Origin: Mesodorylaimus sp. YZB2_4
Lineage: Eukaryota > Nematoda > Enoplea > Dorylaimida > Dorylaimidae
Length of the DNA stretch: 64,000 nt
Reading direction: 5' to 3'
NCBI GenBank assembly: GCA_030248295.1
Contig: JASANH010001214.1
Span: forward strand, 62,001-126,000
Of the stretch, positions 44,172 to 56,802 are shown in pieces. Position numbers and translations under genes: made by a program. The notes below the pieces were generated by a model. That model was given only the letters and a program-made list of their open reading frames with translations, was not told the origin of the DNA and did no database searches. The first letter of the stretch is position 1. Every line of letters begins with the position of its first letter.

Positions 44172-45135
44172 ATGGTTAAACAATTAAAGTCGAGCGTAAG
44201 GTTTAAAAAAATATAGTTTTAGTTAAATCAAAAATTTTATAATTTTTTAGGCTGAATTACGCGATACAATTTCATCCTCGCAAGGAAAATTAGTTGTAAT
44301 AGATTTCTTTGCTACTTGGTGCGGACCGTGCGTAGCCATTGCTCCATTCTATCAACAGTTAAGCGAAAATTATAAGAACGTGGTTTTCCTTAAAATCGAT
44401 GTGGATGACTCGGAATTAGTAAGTTATGTTCAGTAATAGTTTAGGTTTGGGCTGGACTTGGATCGTAGCGTTCGTTCGGGATCCCGAACCCGATCCCGAT
44501 CCCGATAAAAAATGGTCGGGATTAAATGTTGTGGAGATGTGTGAAGAAGGGGAAGGGGAGAGGAAGGGATCGGGAAGGGAGTGTTCCAGAAGGGTAAGCT
44601 GGAAAAACTTTGGTGGATGATTGAACTGGTGAAGATGAAGTGAGGGATTTGTTTGCCAATTGGTGACTAATTCTAGGTCTTTTTGCTTGCACGATTCTGA
44701 ATGCCATGATAAATACTGCGCGAAAAAGTTTTTAGCTCTATATTTGCTGGCTACTTGGGGCGGGTTGTAAGTTACCCACATCGAATTAAAAGTGGAAAAA
44801 TAACACTCTAAAAATCCCGATCCCGGTCCCGATCCCGTCCGGGATTGAGCGAATCCCGATCCCGATCCCGAAAAAAGTGATCCCGAACGAACGCTATGAT
44901 CGGTCCACGGTTCTTGGCGGAAACATACTGTAACACTTGGAACTCCGACGATCCGCTGTGGATCCGCGAATGCCCACTTAAAAAAATGTATGCATTTTAG
45001 GAAGAAGCTGTCCAAAAATACAACATCAACTGCATGCCAACATTCGTGTTTTTAAAAAACGATAAAGAAGTAGATCGTTTGGAAGGAGCAAGCAAGGACA
45101 ATTTGGAAAGTAAAGTCAAGCAACATTCGGCTTAA
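44172..45135 (+). CDS. thioredoxin
   Basis: Exons 44172-44195, 44251-44418 and 45001-45135, all phase 0, give 108 residues, the normal cytosolic thioredoxin length. The active site ATWCGPC is complete, preceded by KLVVIDFF, and the cis-proline loop reads [10 protein letters not shown]. The protein reduces disulfides in other proteins and is recycled by thioredoxin reductase. There is no signal peptide, so it is expected in the cytosol or nucleus. The second intron holds an inverted-repeat element that accounts for most of its 582 bases. The gene is more AT-rich than its neighbours. I am sure of the family; which thioredoxin paralogue it is cannot be told from sequence alone. Confidence 0.95.
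44461..44901. mobile_element. non-autonomous inverted-repeat element in thioredoxin intron 2
   Basis: The left end GATCGTAGCGTTCGTTCGGG and the inverted right end GATCATAGCGTTCGTTCGGG match over about 23 bases with one difference. Both ends continue into repeated GATCCC units. No intact transposase frame is present. The layout is typical of hAT-like MITEs, but the class is inference. Confidence 0.75.
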
Positions 45136-46432
45136 AAAAATTTACCATTCGCTTATGAATATTTGGCATCATTGATCAATTGATAAATCTATTATAAAAT
45201 TAATACAGATCAGGAAATTTATGGGTTAGAAACGAGATTTAGAGGAGGCAGCACTTACGTAAAAGTTATTTAGTCCCCTATATTCCCAGGGTGAACAAAT
45301 TTTTTGGTTTTTATTTTCATCGCAATGTTCTTTTTAATGCGTTGTCAAATGCATTGAATCGGCCAGCAATCTGACAGGTTGTGGGAACCTATCTTGCCAT
45401 TTAGTTCCATTACCTGTTGCAAAGGAAATGAGTCGAAAGTAAAAAGATGAATGTCTATTGGGGCATATCTTTGTGTATTTTACAGCTTGGGTAGTCTGAT
45501 GTTGGACGCAAATTTCGAAGATTAATTGTTAGTACGCAGCCAAAAACGCTTTCAACTCATCAAGGTAATGAAGTCTTGATTGCAATGGGAGGAGATCGGG
45601 CCTAGCGAGAACAGAAATTGTGATTGAAGGAGTGTTGGTGCGAAAGAGATTCATTTGAACGAAAGTAATGAAACCACAGTTGCACAGGGAAGAATTGATC
45701 CGATTGAGTCCCCCCACAAATGCGCATGCCTTGAGGGTTATGCCCACTTGGCGGAATGAAGGGACGCAGATGAGTGAGTTGGCAATACATTACAACCAAA
45801 GATTCTTTCAGTAATTGCGTCAAAATACAAACTGTTGTTTGCGTGAAGCCTACTAATTCTGTGTGTGATGATACATTGGGGGCAATCTGGACATATTATT
45901 GTCAAGAGACCGAAAAGAACTAATAGGAGAAATAAAAATGGCTAACAAGCCAGGGGATCAGATACGATCAAAGAATATCATAAAACTGATCCAGGAATAG
46001 GAACTGATCCAGGAAACTGATCCCTATTATATGTCTGAATCTGGTCAAGAATAGGAAAAGATGTACATGCCCTTTTACCATCATCAATCTTCAAAGCTTA
46101 TATCAAAAAGAAGCATTATCACCTAAGAAATAAGAGTAAAAATATACCCTGCACTTTCACAGATGAAATATCCAATATCCAGTGTCACTGACAATGAGAC
46201 CTGTCGTTTTCACCGAGACGATGTACTATCACGAATTTCCCATCCGTCCCTGCAAAAACCGCGCTTGTGCAGAACATACCTTTAGCCCTACCATGCAATC
46301 ATCAGGTCAGTCTCACCACCCAGGCATGCCATCATACTGTATTTATGACCACTGTGACCACACACAACGTCCGACAATGTACATGCCAGCAAGTACAGTA
46401 AGTACAACATCTGCACGAACATGCAGGGGGTA
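45136..46432. other. intergenic, nothing recognised
   Basis: Includes the 3' region of the first Srx-like receptor. Part of 46200-46260 resembles 51970-52030, the coding end of the second receptor. Confidence 0.4.
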
Positions 46433-47997
46433 TCAGCTGTGTTTGGCCACGTGACTATGTCGTATTCCATGATCGACACCTCTCTTATCCATGGACACTA
46501 CGGTACCTAGACTATGCTCCTTGATCATGGTGACCACATTGCTCTGCTCTGCTGGCTTATCGACCAAACGGCAAGCGGCCAGCACAGAACGCAGAGCATC
46601 CCTGACCGTGTGGCGTACATCCCGATTGAACACGATGTAGATGTAGCCGTTGCTGGCGTGGGCAACCTGCCACATGACTGTCGTTGTGACGAATATGCCC
46701 CACGGGTCCGTTGTCAATCTCGAAAACACGTGAAAGGACAAAAGCATCAACTCGAAAATACCAGAATGAATCAAAGCCAATTTGAACAGACGAATTTCAG
46801 CCTGTCGCCTGCGTTCGTGATTGAGCTGATTCTGATTTGAAGCAGCTGCCGACACCCCCGTTGGCTGTTGTTGCTTGCCCATTATGCGATTAGCTTTCCG
46901 GATTTTGTAGAAAGTGCTGATATTGAATGTGAATACGAGCACGAAGAAGAGGACACCGTAGCCCAGGTCCAAGATCCAACCTATCATTTGGCCGCAGTAG
47001 GATGTACTGTAGGCCCACACGAAAACAGTGTTGTCGTAAAAAAAGTCACAGCCGTCGAATAAGTAGGTGATTTCGTGCAAGCAGGCGAGACCCCAGCAAG
47101 TGGCGATCAGGATGAAGGTATTGCGCCAACTGAAGACGATTTTGTATCTGAAATAGGAATGAAAGTTATTTTGCTACAGGGACAGGGTGGGGTCAGATAG
47201 AATAGAAGTCATTCGAATGGGGCCACAGTTCAATGCGATGCGATCAGTACAAAATCAATGCGATGTAAAGCGATCGATACGTCAAAATAAGAAATGCTTC
47301 TTACATTCGCAACTTTTGCAGCCACAGCAGCAAAATGTATGCTGTATCTCTGAGAAAAAGTCATGTGACCAAGAATTGTAAGAGGTAAAACTTTTTTGGA
47401 TTTGTTACCAAATGTGACATTTTATGAATACGCGGTATGGAAATAACTAATTTTGCCAAATTTGAAAATTTCAGATTCCACAAAGAGTCCTCCTGTTTCA
47501 ATCCCGAAGGGCGCGGAGCCACATAAAATCATTCTTTTGGGGGGGGGGGGGGAATCATTAAAAAAAAGCATGCTCGCCTGACATTGCCATCAAGTTGACC
47601 AGTGAACTTACTTAGCAGGACTGGCTATTGCTGAGAATCGATTCACAGCGATCGATAGCGTGTTGTACAATCCGGCGAACCAGAACATCAAACTGACCTG
47701 ACCCACTTTCATGCCGGGAAATTCGAATGATGCACTCGATTGGGTGATGGTCATTGGAACAGCCCACAGCAAAAATATGAGCAGGACTCCGATATCGGCT
47801 ACAGCCAACGAGACGCAAAGAATTGTAAATTGGTTCCTCAACTTGTGATGTTTTAGAAACGCAAAGGTAACTAAACCACTGGCAGTGATGCCTGCCACTG
47901 AAATCGTTGCGCAAATACTCGCAGCAATTCGAATATTCGTAGGAGTGGCAAATATAGGATCGATGTCTGCCGCGGTTTCGTTGTCAGACTCGTTCAT
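46433..47997 (-). CDS. Srx-like seven-helix chemoreceptor, copy A
   Basis: Exons 47997-47612 and 47147-46433 (AA|GTAAG donor, ATTTCAG acceptor) give 366 residues. Seven hydrophobic segments. Helix 3 ends YNTLSIAVNRFSAIASP, the NRF form seen in nematode-type Srx receptors in place of DRY. The second exon starts YKIVFSW and carries helices 4-7, with a long third inner loop (RIMGKQQQPTGVSAAASN) and FNRDVRHTVRDALRS after helix 7. The N-terminus has possible glycosylation sites (NESDNET). Its paralogue at 51.9-53.4 kb is almost identical over the shared part of exon 2. The C-terminus here ends earlier (HSHVAKHS), while homology to the longer tail of copy B continues as non-coding sequence, so an earlier stop or frame change has shortened it. 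Ligand unknown. Confidence 0.85.
47539..47552. repeat. G14 homopolymer tract in the receptor intron
   Basis: Run of 14 G inside the 464-base intron of Srx-like copy A, absent from the shorter intron of copy B. Confidence 0.9.
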
Positions 47998-49637
47998 TTT
48001 ATACCTGATACTGCTTTATGCGCAGTAAATAGGCAAGCATCGAAATATGTTGGCAATCAATGTCGATCTGGCCACCGCGAAAAAATGAGACGCACTATCG
48101 GGCACGAACAACAGAATCAGCTTCCTGTAGAAAGACAAGCTTTATGAGTCAAAGCAGGTGATATGTATGGACTTACTTGACCTAAGGATAGATTTAGCCC
48201 CGAGGCTTTCTGAATCCCCGTCGCGAATTGTTAGTCGACACGTGATAACTACGATTAGCAGGGGGAACACGCTATGAACTAACAACGAGCAAGGTGATAG
48301 GACACGCGATAGATAATTTATACTACCTTTTATCGACTTAATATCGTCACGCGGAGTTTCTAGAACGTCTCCGTCAGTTAAAATAACGGATTACGTAGGC
48401 TCTATCTTTGCACTTGCACGCCTACTTTTTTTGAAGAACAAAGGCTAACCTTGTTTTCCTTCTTTCTTTTCTCAGGATTTGCAAGGGTTTGCTCCTTGAG
48501 CACCAAATCAAACTGATGCATGGAGTAAGAATTTTTTGTGATTGGATACTCTATAGATTTGTAAGACCGCAATGGCTTGCACCTGGATGCATGCTCAAAA
48601 ACTATAGATTCATTTCGAACTATTGCAGTTTCCCTCATCCCTCCTCTGCAGCTGATGGCGTGGCAGCTAGTTGAAACGAGCCTAAAAACAGCAGCTTTTT
48701 CTCTCTCCGAAAGGTATCTAACCTTTAAGCTCAAACAACATAGCCAAGTTGAATAGATTCGCATAGACCCCCCACAGTAAATACATATGCGGCTAGCTTG
48801 GCATAGGTATCGAATACCGCAAAGTATGAAATAATTTCTATTCAGAGAGGCCAGAAGCCTGTCGAGAAATTCTATCTCCTAATCCTGCTTTGAAGTGCGT
48901 AGGCTAACCGATTCATGTTTCTGTTCGTGCCTACATGAATAGTTGGATATTTGAAAAAACGCATTGTTACAGTGAACCTTTGATTAAAGAAAGATGTTGG
49001 GTGCTCAGAAGGATTTTCAGGTTAGGCCCTTCTCCAGTACAGCAAACTACTTAACCCCGACGTGACAAATGGCTGTGCGGAACAGAGAGTTGCCAGATCG
49101 AATGATTGGCTGGTTTGACTCCTTCCAAGCTCGCTGATTTGTACCGACAGACCTGTCGGGTGCAAAGATTTAGCCGCACCAGCAGTCTTCACTCCACTAT
49201 CATATTCTCAAGCACCCACTTCAAATTTGGCTCCTACCTCTGTCATCCTCTCATTTTGAACTCTTTTGACTATTGCTAATTATGTAAAGCAGCAACAAAA
49301 TGGCACTCGAATAGGAAAGCAGGGGAGTCTAATCAACGAGCCAATGAGATATGTGCAAATGGGCTCATAAAGAGATTATTCAGAAGCTGAGGTATTGTAC
49401 ATACCAAGCAAATGTACTGAACATAATACAAAACTGAATGTTTAAGAACTGCACAGTAAACTGAACAACAATACTGAACAATGAACACAAATGTAAACAT
49501 AGCATTTTTTATTTTTGAGCTCCGTTCGCTCGAGCATTGGTTTCCCCTTGCAGGCCAGCAGTCTACCGTGTGGGGTCTGGAAAAAAGACAATTTCTCTCT
49601 GTTCCCACTTGGAACACGTCATACATGAGATTCCTGG
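47998..49637. other. intergenic, upstream of receptor copy A
   Basis: The first 110 bases repeat the sequence upstream of copy B (53369-53480), so the duplication includes the promoter side. No gene was recognised in the rest. Confidence 0.45.
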
Positions 49638-49641
49638 ACTT

Positions 49642-50059
49642 TTTAAAAATTTTTGTGGGCCGGAGCCCGTTTTTGCCTCAAGCCAGCCAGCAGTCAAACC
49701 TTATAAGCAGGGCTGTGCTGGGACTGGCACACAGCAGCTTCCCTCCGCGTGTCTGCTCCACACGCACCCTGGACTGCACCCTGGACTGGACACCGACTTC
49801 CTCGAACGATGGTGGGGGCTTTGAACCCTGTCGGTACCCGATAGCCGAGACTCTCCTCGTTTGACTTCGGTCGCTCCACTCGGAGCACCTCGGCGGTACT
49901 GGGTGAGTCACCCATGGCCTAGCGTGCATGGTCAACGAGGGTTTATGGTTCGCAAACCGACCTTTATCACCAGTGGTCGAACCCGGGACGAGTCGCGCCA
50001 CTCGCTCCCAGGAAATACGGAGAGACGAATGCCGAACCGTTGCACCGCCGCGGCCGCGG
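49642..50059 (-). repeat. tRNA-derived SINE, family 1 (long form), with target-site duplication
   Basis: The head on the minus strand is CCGCGGCCGCGGCGGTGCAACGG, shown here in part; box B is GGGTTCGACC. It ends in the TTTTTGCC / GGGCCGGAGCCC tail. TTCCTGGACTT flanks it exactly on both sides (49631-49641 and 50060-50070). Confidence 0.9.
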
Positions 50060-50070
50060 TTCCTGGACTT

Positions 50071-51156
50071 CTAGCGTGATGGCAGGTGAGCTGTGAGCTT
50101 TGCTAAGATTGTCCCCGGGGACGATTTCTAGTAGGAGCACGCAGGGCGAGCCACCCACGGTCAGCGAGCTTGCACGACTGTTTCTGCTTTGAATTTTCTC
50201 ATTGTCGGACCTCTTGCCTGGCGGTCCAGAGCAAAATCGAGATCGGAGAGGCAGAGAATTAATTCTGACCAGTTTTTCGAACCCCTGGTCAATTCTCCTT
50301 GAGAAGCCAACATATCTGTCAGGCCACGTCTAAACGCATGCCGCATATCTCGCTTGTTACCCCGAGATGTCATATAGGTTTGTGCGTGACACTGTTCGGT
50401 GTTTCGCTTCTTATGAATAAGGTCAGTAGCTACCAGTAAGCAGGGCTCATGACGCAAGTCCTTCAACCGTTGCCGTTCTCTTATTAGAAGGGTTTGCATG
50501 AGTCATAGAATACATTATTATCAGGGACCTGAAAGGTTTCTGAGTCATTTGTGAACTAGAAAAGGCCGCCCCTTCGTTTGTATTCAGCGTGCAAATGTTG
50601 CAGCGATATTTTCTTCCCACTCAATTCATGAAAACCAAGTTGTTAAAGCGAATGGTCCTTTTTTAATGCGCTCTTTTTGCATGGAATCGTCCGCTTGGTG
50701 CTTGGTCGGATGCCTGGTAATAAATTGTGTCAAACTCGGGAAGCGTCCCCTTCCTTAACATTCGCGCTCTGAACTCACCATGGCACTCATTGGTATGGGT
50801 CGTATTCGATGGTATGAAAGCGGACCAGCTGTAACAGCTTCGTCGATGGCGTTTTAACTCGTGACCGGAAGTCTTATTCTTGTTTTTCCTCCTCGACATG
50901 TTCAGAGACAAAAGTGATGCCTTCACCTTTTATATTTGGCTTCAATGGTTTGAAAGGCTGAACTTCCGGCATTGAAATGCAAATAGGAAAGGAGAGGCCT
51001 TGATTTTGGCTTTGGATGAACACGGCGTGATCGAGAAGAGATCACTCTCGGAAGCCGAATATGGAACCGACGAGTAAATTACTACTACTATGACAGATCT
51101 ATCATCAGCGCGTCAAAGAACACGCAAGTGCCGTGGTTCGGAATTTGTCTAACCCG
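50071..51156. other. intergenic, nothing recognised
   Basis: Short open stretches only (for example minus strand 50161-50499), without family features. Confidence 0.4.
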
Positions 51157-51335
51157 TATTGCTTGGGAGCGAGTGGCTGGACTCGTCTCGGGTTCGATCC
51201 CTGGTGACGGAGGTCGATTAGCGAACAGTATATCCCCGCCGACTGCTCTTCAGGCCGTGGGTGACTTACCCGGTACCATCGAGGTGCTCTGAGTGGAGAG
51301 ACGGACGCCAAACGAAAAGACAACCTCGGCTGTCG
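51157..51335 (+). repeat. tRNA-derived SINE, family 1 (partial)
   Basis: CGTATTGCTTGGGAGCGAGTGG, box B GGGTTCGATCCC and GTGGGTGACTTACCCGGTACC match the copy at 24209. The head and the tail are decayed or missing. Confidence 0.75.
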
Positions 51336-51940
51336 AACACTTTCCGCGAACCGGGGGAAATGGGCCCCATACCACAAAAATTTCAAGAGACCACCCTGGA
51401 TGTAGCGGCAGTCAGGCTAAACCGTCTGCAGCACCTTCAGCAACGGGGTCCCGTGGCCGCGATAAACCATGATCAGCAATCGAAATCAACAAGCCAGGAC
51501 AAACAGCGGACAAGATTGAAGAAAAAGCAAAACTAATCTTGGAGCAGACCGAATCTCTTCTCATCAAAAATATGACGAGGCTATCCTGAAAATCTAATAT
51601 CTGATGACCTGATTATTTGCCTATGAAAAGTTGATTTACTAGACAGCAGAAATTATTTGTTGAATTTTTTTAAAAGTTTTTTTATTTGAGAATTCCTGAT
51701 ACGACCGCTCTCTCTCTCGTCACATGATGGCAGTCCTCCGTGTGATCCCCGCAATAGTAAGCCCCTGTCACTCTTTACACCATACCAGCCCTATCGTTTT
51801 ACGTCTCTTGGGCTGGCAAGCAGGTTTCCATGAACTTATCTGCGATCATCAACATGCATTAATGATGTCTTTTATTATAAAAACAAGCTGGATTACTACG
51901 AGACGTACAAAGTAAAAAAGAGCGCACAGAAAGGAAATAC
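51336..51940. other. intergenic, nothing recognised
   Basis: Lies between the SINE and the 3' end of receptor copy B. Confidence 0.4.
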
Positions 51941-53368
51941 TCAATCTGTGTTCTCACTGATAATTAGACCTAGTTTTTTCACCGAGGCGATGCACCAGCA
52001 CGAGTTTTCCATCCATTCCTGCAAAAGTACACTTATGCAAAACATGCACTCGCAGTTGCTAGCGCACTGAGGCGGGTCCTCTACAAAATGCAATATGGGT
52101 CCATTTAAGCTATGCCTTGCCACTTGAATCTGCAGTCTCACTCCTTCACCGAAACCTCTCTTATCCACGGACACTACCGTACCTAGGCTATGCTCCTTTA
52201 TCGTATTGCTCTGCCCGGCTGGCTTGTCGCCCAAGCGGCAAGCGGCCAGCACAGAACGCAGAGCATCCCTGACTGTGTGGCGTACATCCCGATTGAACAC
52301 GATGTAGATGTAGCCGTTGCTGGCGTGGGCAACCTGCCACATGACTGTCGTTGTGACGAATATGCCCCACGGGTCCGTTGTCAATCTCGAAAACACGTGA
52401 AAGGACAAAAGCATCAACTCGAAAATACCAGAATGAATCAAAGCCAATTTGAACAGACGAATTTCAGCCTGTCGCCTGCGTTCGTGATTGAGCTGATTCT
52501 GATTTGAAGCAGCTGCCGACACCCCCGTTGGCTGTTGTTGCTTGCCCATTATGCGATTAGCTTTTCGGATTTTGTAGAAAGTGCTGATATTGAATGTGAA
52601 TACGAGCACGAAGAAGAGGACACCGTGGCCCAGATCCAAGATCCAACCTATCATTTGGCCGCAGTAGGATGTACTGTAGGCCCACACGAAAACAGTGTTG
52701 TCGTAAAAAAAGTCACAGCCGTCGAATAAGTAGGTGATTTCGTGCAAGCAAGCGAGACCCCAGCAAGTGGCGATCAGGATGAAGGTATTGCGCCAACTGA
52801 AGACGATTTTGTATCTGAAATGGGATTCCGCCACAGGTGTATCGGTGAGGCTTACCTTGCTTCAGTAGGAATATTTGTTCCCTCCCACCTACACCCTCCC
52901 CACCCCCCCAATGCCGGGTACAGTTTGCATATAGGAGCTCTATTTCTATGTCACCAACCGACCCAGGCACTGGTGAACTTACTTAACAGGACTAGCGATA
53001 GCTGAGAATCGATTCACAGCGATCGATAGCGTGTTGTACAATCCAGCGAACCAGAACATCAGACTGACCTGACCCACTTTCATGCCGGGAAATTCGAATG
53101 ATGCACTCGATTGGGTGATGGTCATTGGGACAGCCCACAGCAAAAATATGAGCAGGACTCCGATATCGGCTCCAGCCAACGAGACGCAAAGTATTGTAAA
53201 TTGGTTCCTCAGCTTGCGATTTTTCAAAAAGGCGAAAGTCACTAAGCCGTTGGCAGTGATGCCTGCCACTGAAATCGTTGCGCAAATACTCGCAGCAATG
53301 CGAATATTCGTAGGAGTGGCAAATATGGAGTCGATGACCGCCGTGGTTTCGTTGTTAGAATCGTTCAT
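51941..53368 (-). CDS. Srx-like seven-helix chemoreceptor, copy B
   Basis: Exons 53368-52983 and 52814-51941 give 419 residues. The layout is as in copy A: seven helices, NRFSAIASP after helix 3, YKIVFSW at the exon 2 start, and FNRDVRHTVRDALRS. The coding exons are nearly identical to copy A, but the intron is 168 bases against 464 and not similar. The C-terminal tail is 53 residues longer than in copy A and holds several cysteines (CASNCECMFC). Both copies have matching 5' flanks. Probably a sensory receptor; ligand unknown. Confidence 0.85.
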
Positions 53369-55737
53369 TTTGTACCTGATACTGCTTTATGCGCAGTGAA
53401 TAGGCAAGCATCGAAATATGTTGGCAATCAATGTCGATCTGGCCACCGCGACAAAATGAGACGCACTATCGTTTGCGAACAACTGATCCTTTAGTCTATT
53501 GAGTTATAAAAGCACTTGGCCAGCTTGAAGTACTTCTAATATAAGACGTGCATCTGACCACCACGATATGTGACCTACAGTTCCAGTAGGCAGGCATCGC
53601 CGAGGCTCCTTCGGTTGCCCGCAGAAAGGGCAGTGTAACGATCAAAGCAGGTGATACTAAAAGGAGTACGTAAGCTTGGCCCTAAGGCCTCTGGAATACC
53701 CGAAGCGCATTGTTAGCCGATCCCTTTTCAAAGTACGATAAACGCTTAGAACAGGCGAGGTGATATGATAGCGCATGGCACAGGTAACTTACATTTTATA
53801 CCTTTATCGGCTTCATTCTTCTCGCGCAGGGTCTCTAGACGTTTCGGTCAATCGAAATGACTGGATAAGCCTGAACCTCGCACTTGCTCCACGGATTTAA
53901 AATTTGAACAAAAGCCAAGCTTTTAGTGCAATGAAACCTTGTTTGGCTGCTTTTGTTTCCCATAAAACGCAAGACTTTTGCGCTTTGCGAGCACACCAGT
54001 AAAGTTTGCTTGGGCCTGAGCCCAAGTTTTAGCGCGATTTGTTTCTTACAACAGCACTGTCATTACGTCGGTGGATCAGAAGCGAGTAGATGCAGTAGAT
54101 GCATGATCAAACACGCTTGCCAGTTTCTCTGAATGGCGAGGCATGGTCAAAGCACCTGGGAAAGCAATCTTTTCTTGAATAACTACCTTCTTGAAACATG
54201 TGGTATATTGCGAGAGGTGACCCAGGAAGCTATTTTTACGTGCTTTAGCCCGCCACCAACGAATATAAAGAGTGGGCACAATAAAGGAATGTACAGTAGG
54301 AAGGGAACGTGGTAAGAGAAGGTGCGAAGACATTGCTTGGGCCCGAGAGAGTGAGAAGAGTTTGAAAAAGATTAGTTTCTCAGAGAAAAGAGAGTCCTTT
54401 CATGAGATCGAATTCTAAACTCGCCACAGTACTCAACAAAAGCTAAGCTAAAGTACATACCCCACAAAGTAGTGTGGTTTATATAGGTCGCTCATGGTTA
54501 CCTTGGAGAAACTAATTCATGCATAAAATCCAAAATTTAGCGACGAAACAAACGGTGGCGCTAGCCAAGGATTTATGGTAATTCTAGTGTCTAAACCTAC
54601 TTAATAGTACATTTAGTCGCCTGTGAATTGATTCGCCTGTGTGTACGCACGTCGTGAACAATAGCAGTAGCTACTGTAGTAAGAATCGATAATTGAATAA
54701 AAGATACCAGCGGTCCCAATGGTCTTCGATCACAAGTGTCGGTGCTTCGAATATCTTTGAGTTATCCCCTCCAACGGCACAGAACACGTGACAAGATACG
54801 CGCCTAACAGCCTCGGAATGACACTAATCGGAAGGGGTTTCATGACAAAAGAGCAGGAAAAAGGCCGCTAGCGGCATGATCGCCTGCCAATAGCACAAAA
54901 TAAAAAGACCTTGGCAGAATAAGCATGCAGGCATTCAAGGGTGAGAGGGGAGGGTATAGATGCTGCCCTTATCCATCTGCGATTTATTATAGTACGAATA
55001 GTGTGTTTTCTTTATGACTGTGAGAGCTTCGAGTTAATGGTCTTGAGGCATCATAATATTTAGCCTGAGCAGACTCGCTCATGACTAAAATTCGTCCTGG
55101 CTGAACGGCAGCAACCCTTCCCAGTTACAGTGTCTCGCTTTATCAGAACACAGGTTTGATGCCAGTCCAGACACCAGCACTCTCGTATCTGGTAGGCCAA
55201 AGCGAGTGCGAGCGAGTATTGATTGATCATCCATGGATTGGAAACGTCACCCCCTCCTTTTTAATGTTTCAGCCGCAGGTATATTCGCAAGACTCGCCTT
55301 GCTCGTCGGAGTTTTCACGCATGCGCCTGCCAGCTTGATATACTATCTCGCTGCCTGTATAAGCCAGCCAGAGAGCGAATGGTGTCTTTATAGCTTGTCA
55401 CAGTCACAACCCAACACTGGCCTAGAAGTTTGTGAAGAATATCGTTACCGGAATATATGGAAGACTAGTCGCAATTCTATCCATTGTGGCAGCAGGATTC
55501 GAGCAGTTGTGGCAGCCACAAGTTTGGACGTAACTTTTCGAGGCCAGTTGTCATTTTTGCATCTGTGGTCCATACAAGCAAAATCTTGTGTCGCAGATGC
55601 GCTGATGTGTTTGTGTAATGATAAATTTATTTCTGTGAACTCGTTTATACTTAGGAACTCTTTTGACAACAATGTGGGTCTCAGTAGTCGCGGTGGTGAG
55701 ATGTGACACAGTTTTCACAACATATCTCGAAAATGTG
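53369..55737. other. intergenic, nothing recognised
   Basis: After about 110 bases shared with the copy A flank I see no gene, repeat family or RNA gene. Confidence 0.4.
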
Positions 55738-55783
55738 GCGCCACGCACCTGCGGGCATTTGGCGACCTGCAGGTGCGTGGCGC
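55738..55783. repeat. perfect 15-bp inverted repeat, GC-rich hairpin
   Basis: GCGCCACGCACCTGC at 55738-55752 and its exact reverse complement at 55769-55783 enclose 16 bases. No poly-T or coding context follows. Confidence 0.85.
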
Positions 55784-56449
55784 ATAACCGACATAACCTA
55801 AGAAGTGCAAAAAAAAGTTCGTGGTAAGTTTTTACCACGCGAGCTGATTGCTTCGACTGATGAATTCCTCTCGAATTTTTCCACTTATCGACACACACAT
55901 TTTAAGCAGAAATTGTATTATTCCGTGGTCTTTACGGTGTAATGCGCGCAATACGCGCTGGTGACGCGCGCGGGTGATCTCGCAAATGATGTTATTAAGA
56001 CCAACATAGTGTGAGAAAAAGTGTTATAGGCATGATATGCGCCAATAGGGGCCCATCTAGCGGGAGAAGGCACCAGTTTGTGTTTCGGCAAGATTAAATA
56101 GAATAGAACCTCTCTATACTGCCATTCACAGAGCACGAAGACCAAGTTTTTACAGATACGGCGATTAGTTTCTGACCAATTCTTTACTCGTAAGACTCCC
56201 AAAATCGAATATCCCAGGGCCCACTTAAATCGCCCCCAGGCACCACGTGGGCCTGCGTGGTGACGATTTACCACGTGAGATTGTCGTGGGAGCAGATAGT
56301 TTCCACTTGTTATGTCATGTCAGAAATTAAGGATCAACCAGAAATTCGCGTACGGCTGTAACCAGTCCTGAGAGGCGCGGGAGGGAGGTGGTAGGTGGAG
56401 GGGGGGAGGAACTCCGGCTGGAGCAGGCAAATCCTGCGACTACCTGCCG
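55784..56449. other. intergenic, nothing recognised
   Basis: Contains two short GTGGT...ACCAC hairpins (near 55822 and 56255) in partly similar surroundings. No gene is seen. Confidence 0.35.
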
Positions 56450-56560
56450 CTACCTGCCGCTGAAACATCAACCCGAGGGGTTACGTCTTTCAGCCAGGGG
56501 AGATCGATCACTCTTTCCACTCGTCATGGCCTACCAGGCACGAGGGTTACACGGGTACCG
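56450..56560 (+). repeat. dispersed repeat, family 3 (diverged copy)
   Basis: GAAACATCAACCCGAGGGG, CTTTCAGCCAGGGGAGATCG and following bases match the family 3 copies at 60.8 and 61.3 kb with many substitutions. Confidence 0.45.
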
Positions 56561-56802
56561 CATGCACACGAGTTAAAATCGAGGAGGACATCCGCGCAAC
56601 CTAGCGCATACGGATATCACAAATGGTGGAGCACACAATATACAGTAGTTACTCCATACTGCGAGGTGTTAGCCAGCATTAGGCTCTAGGGATAGTACAG
56701 TATGGTTTGCCGACACCTCGTCCTCCCTCCCTTTTCTTCCCACAGTTAGCTCCGTCACATTTTTGCTCTGCGTTTTCAAGCCTGTAATAAGATTTGATGT
56801 CA

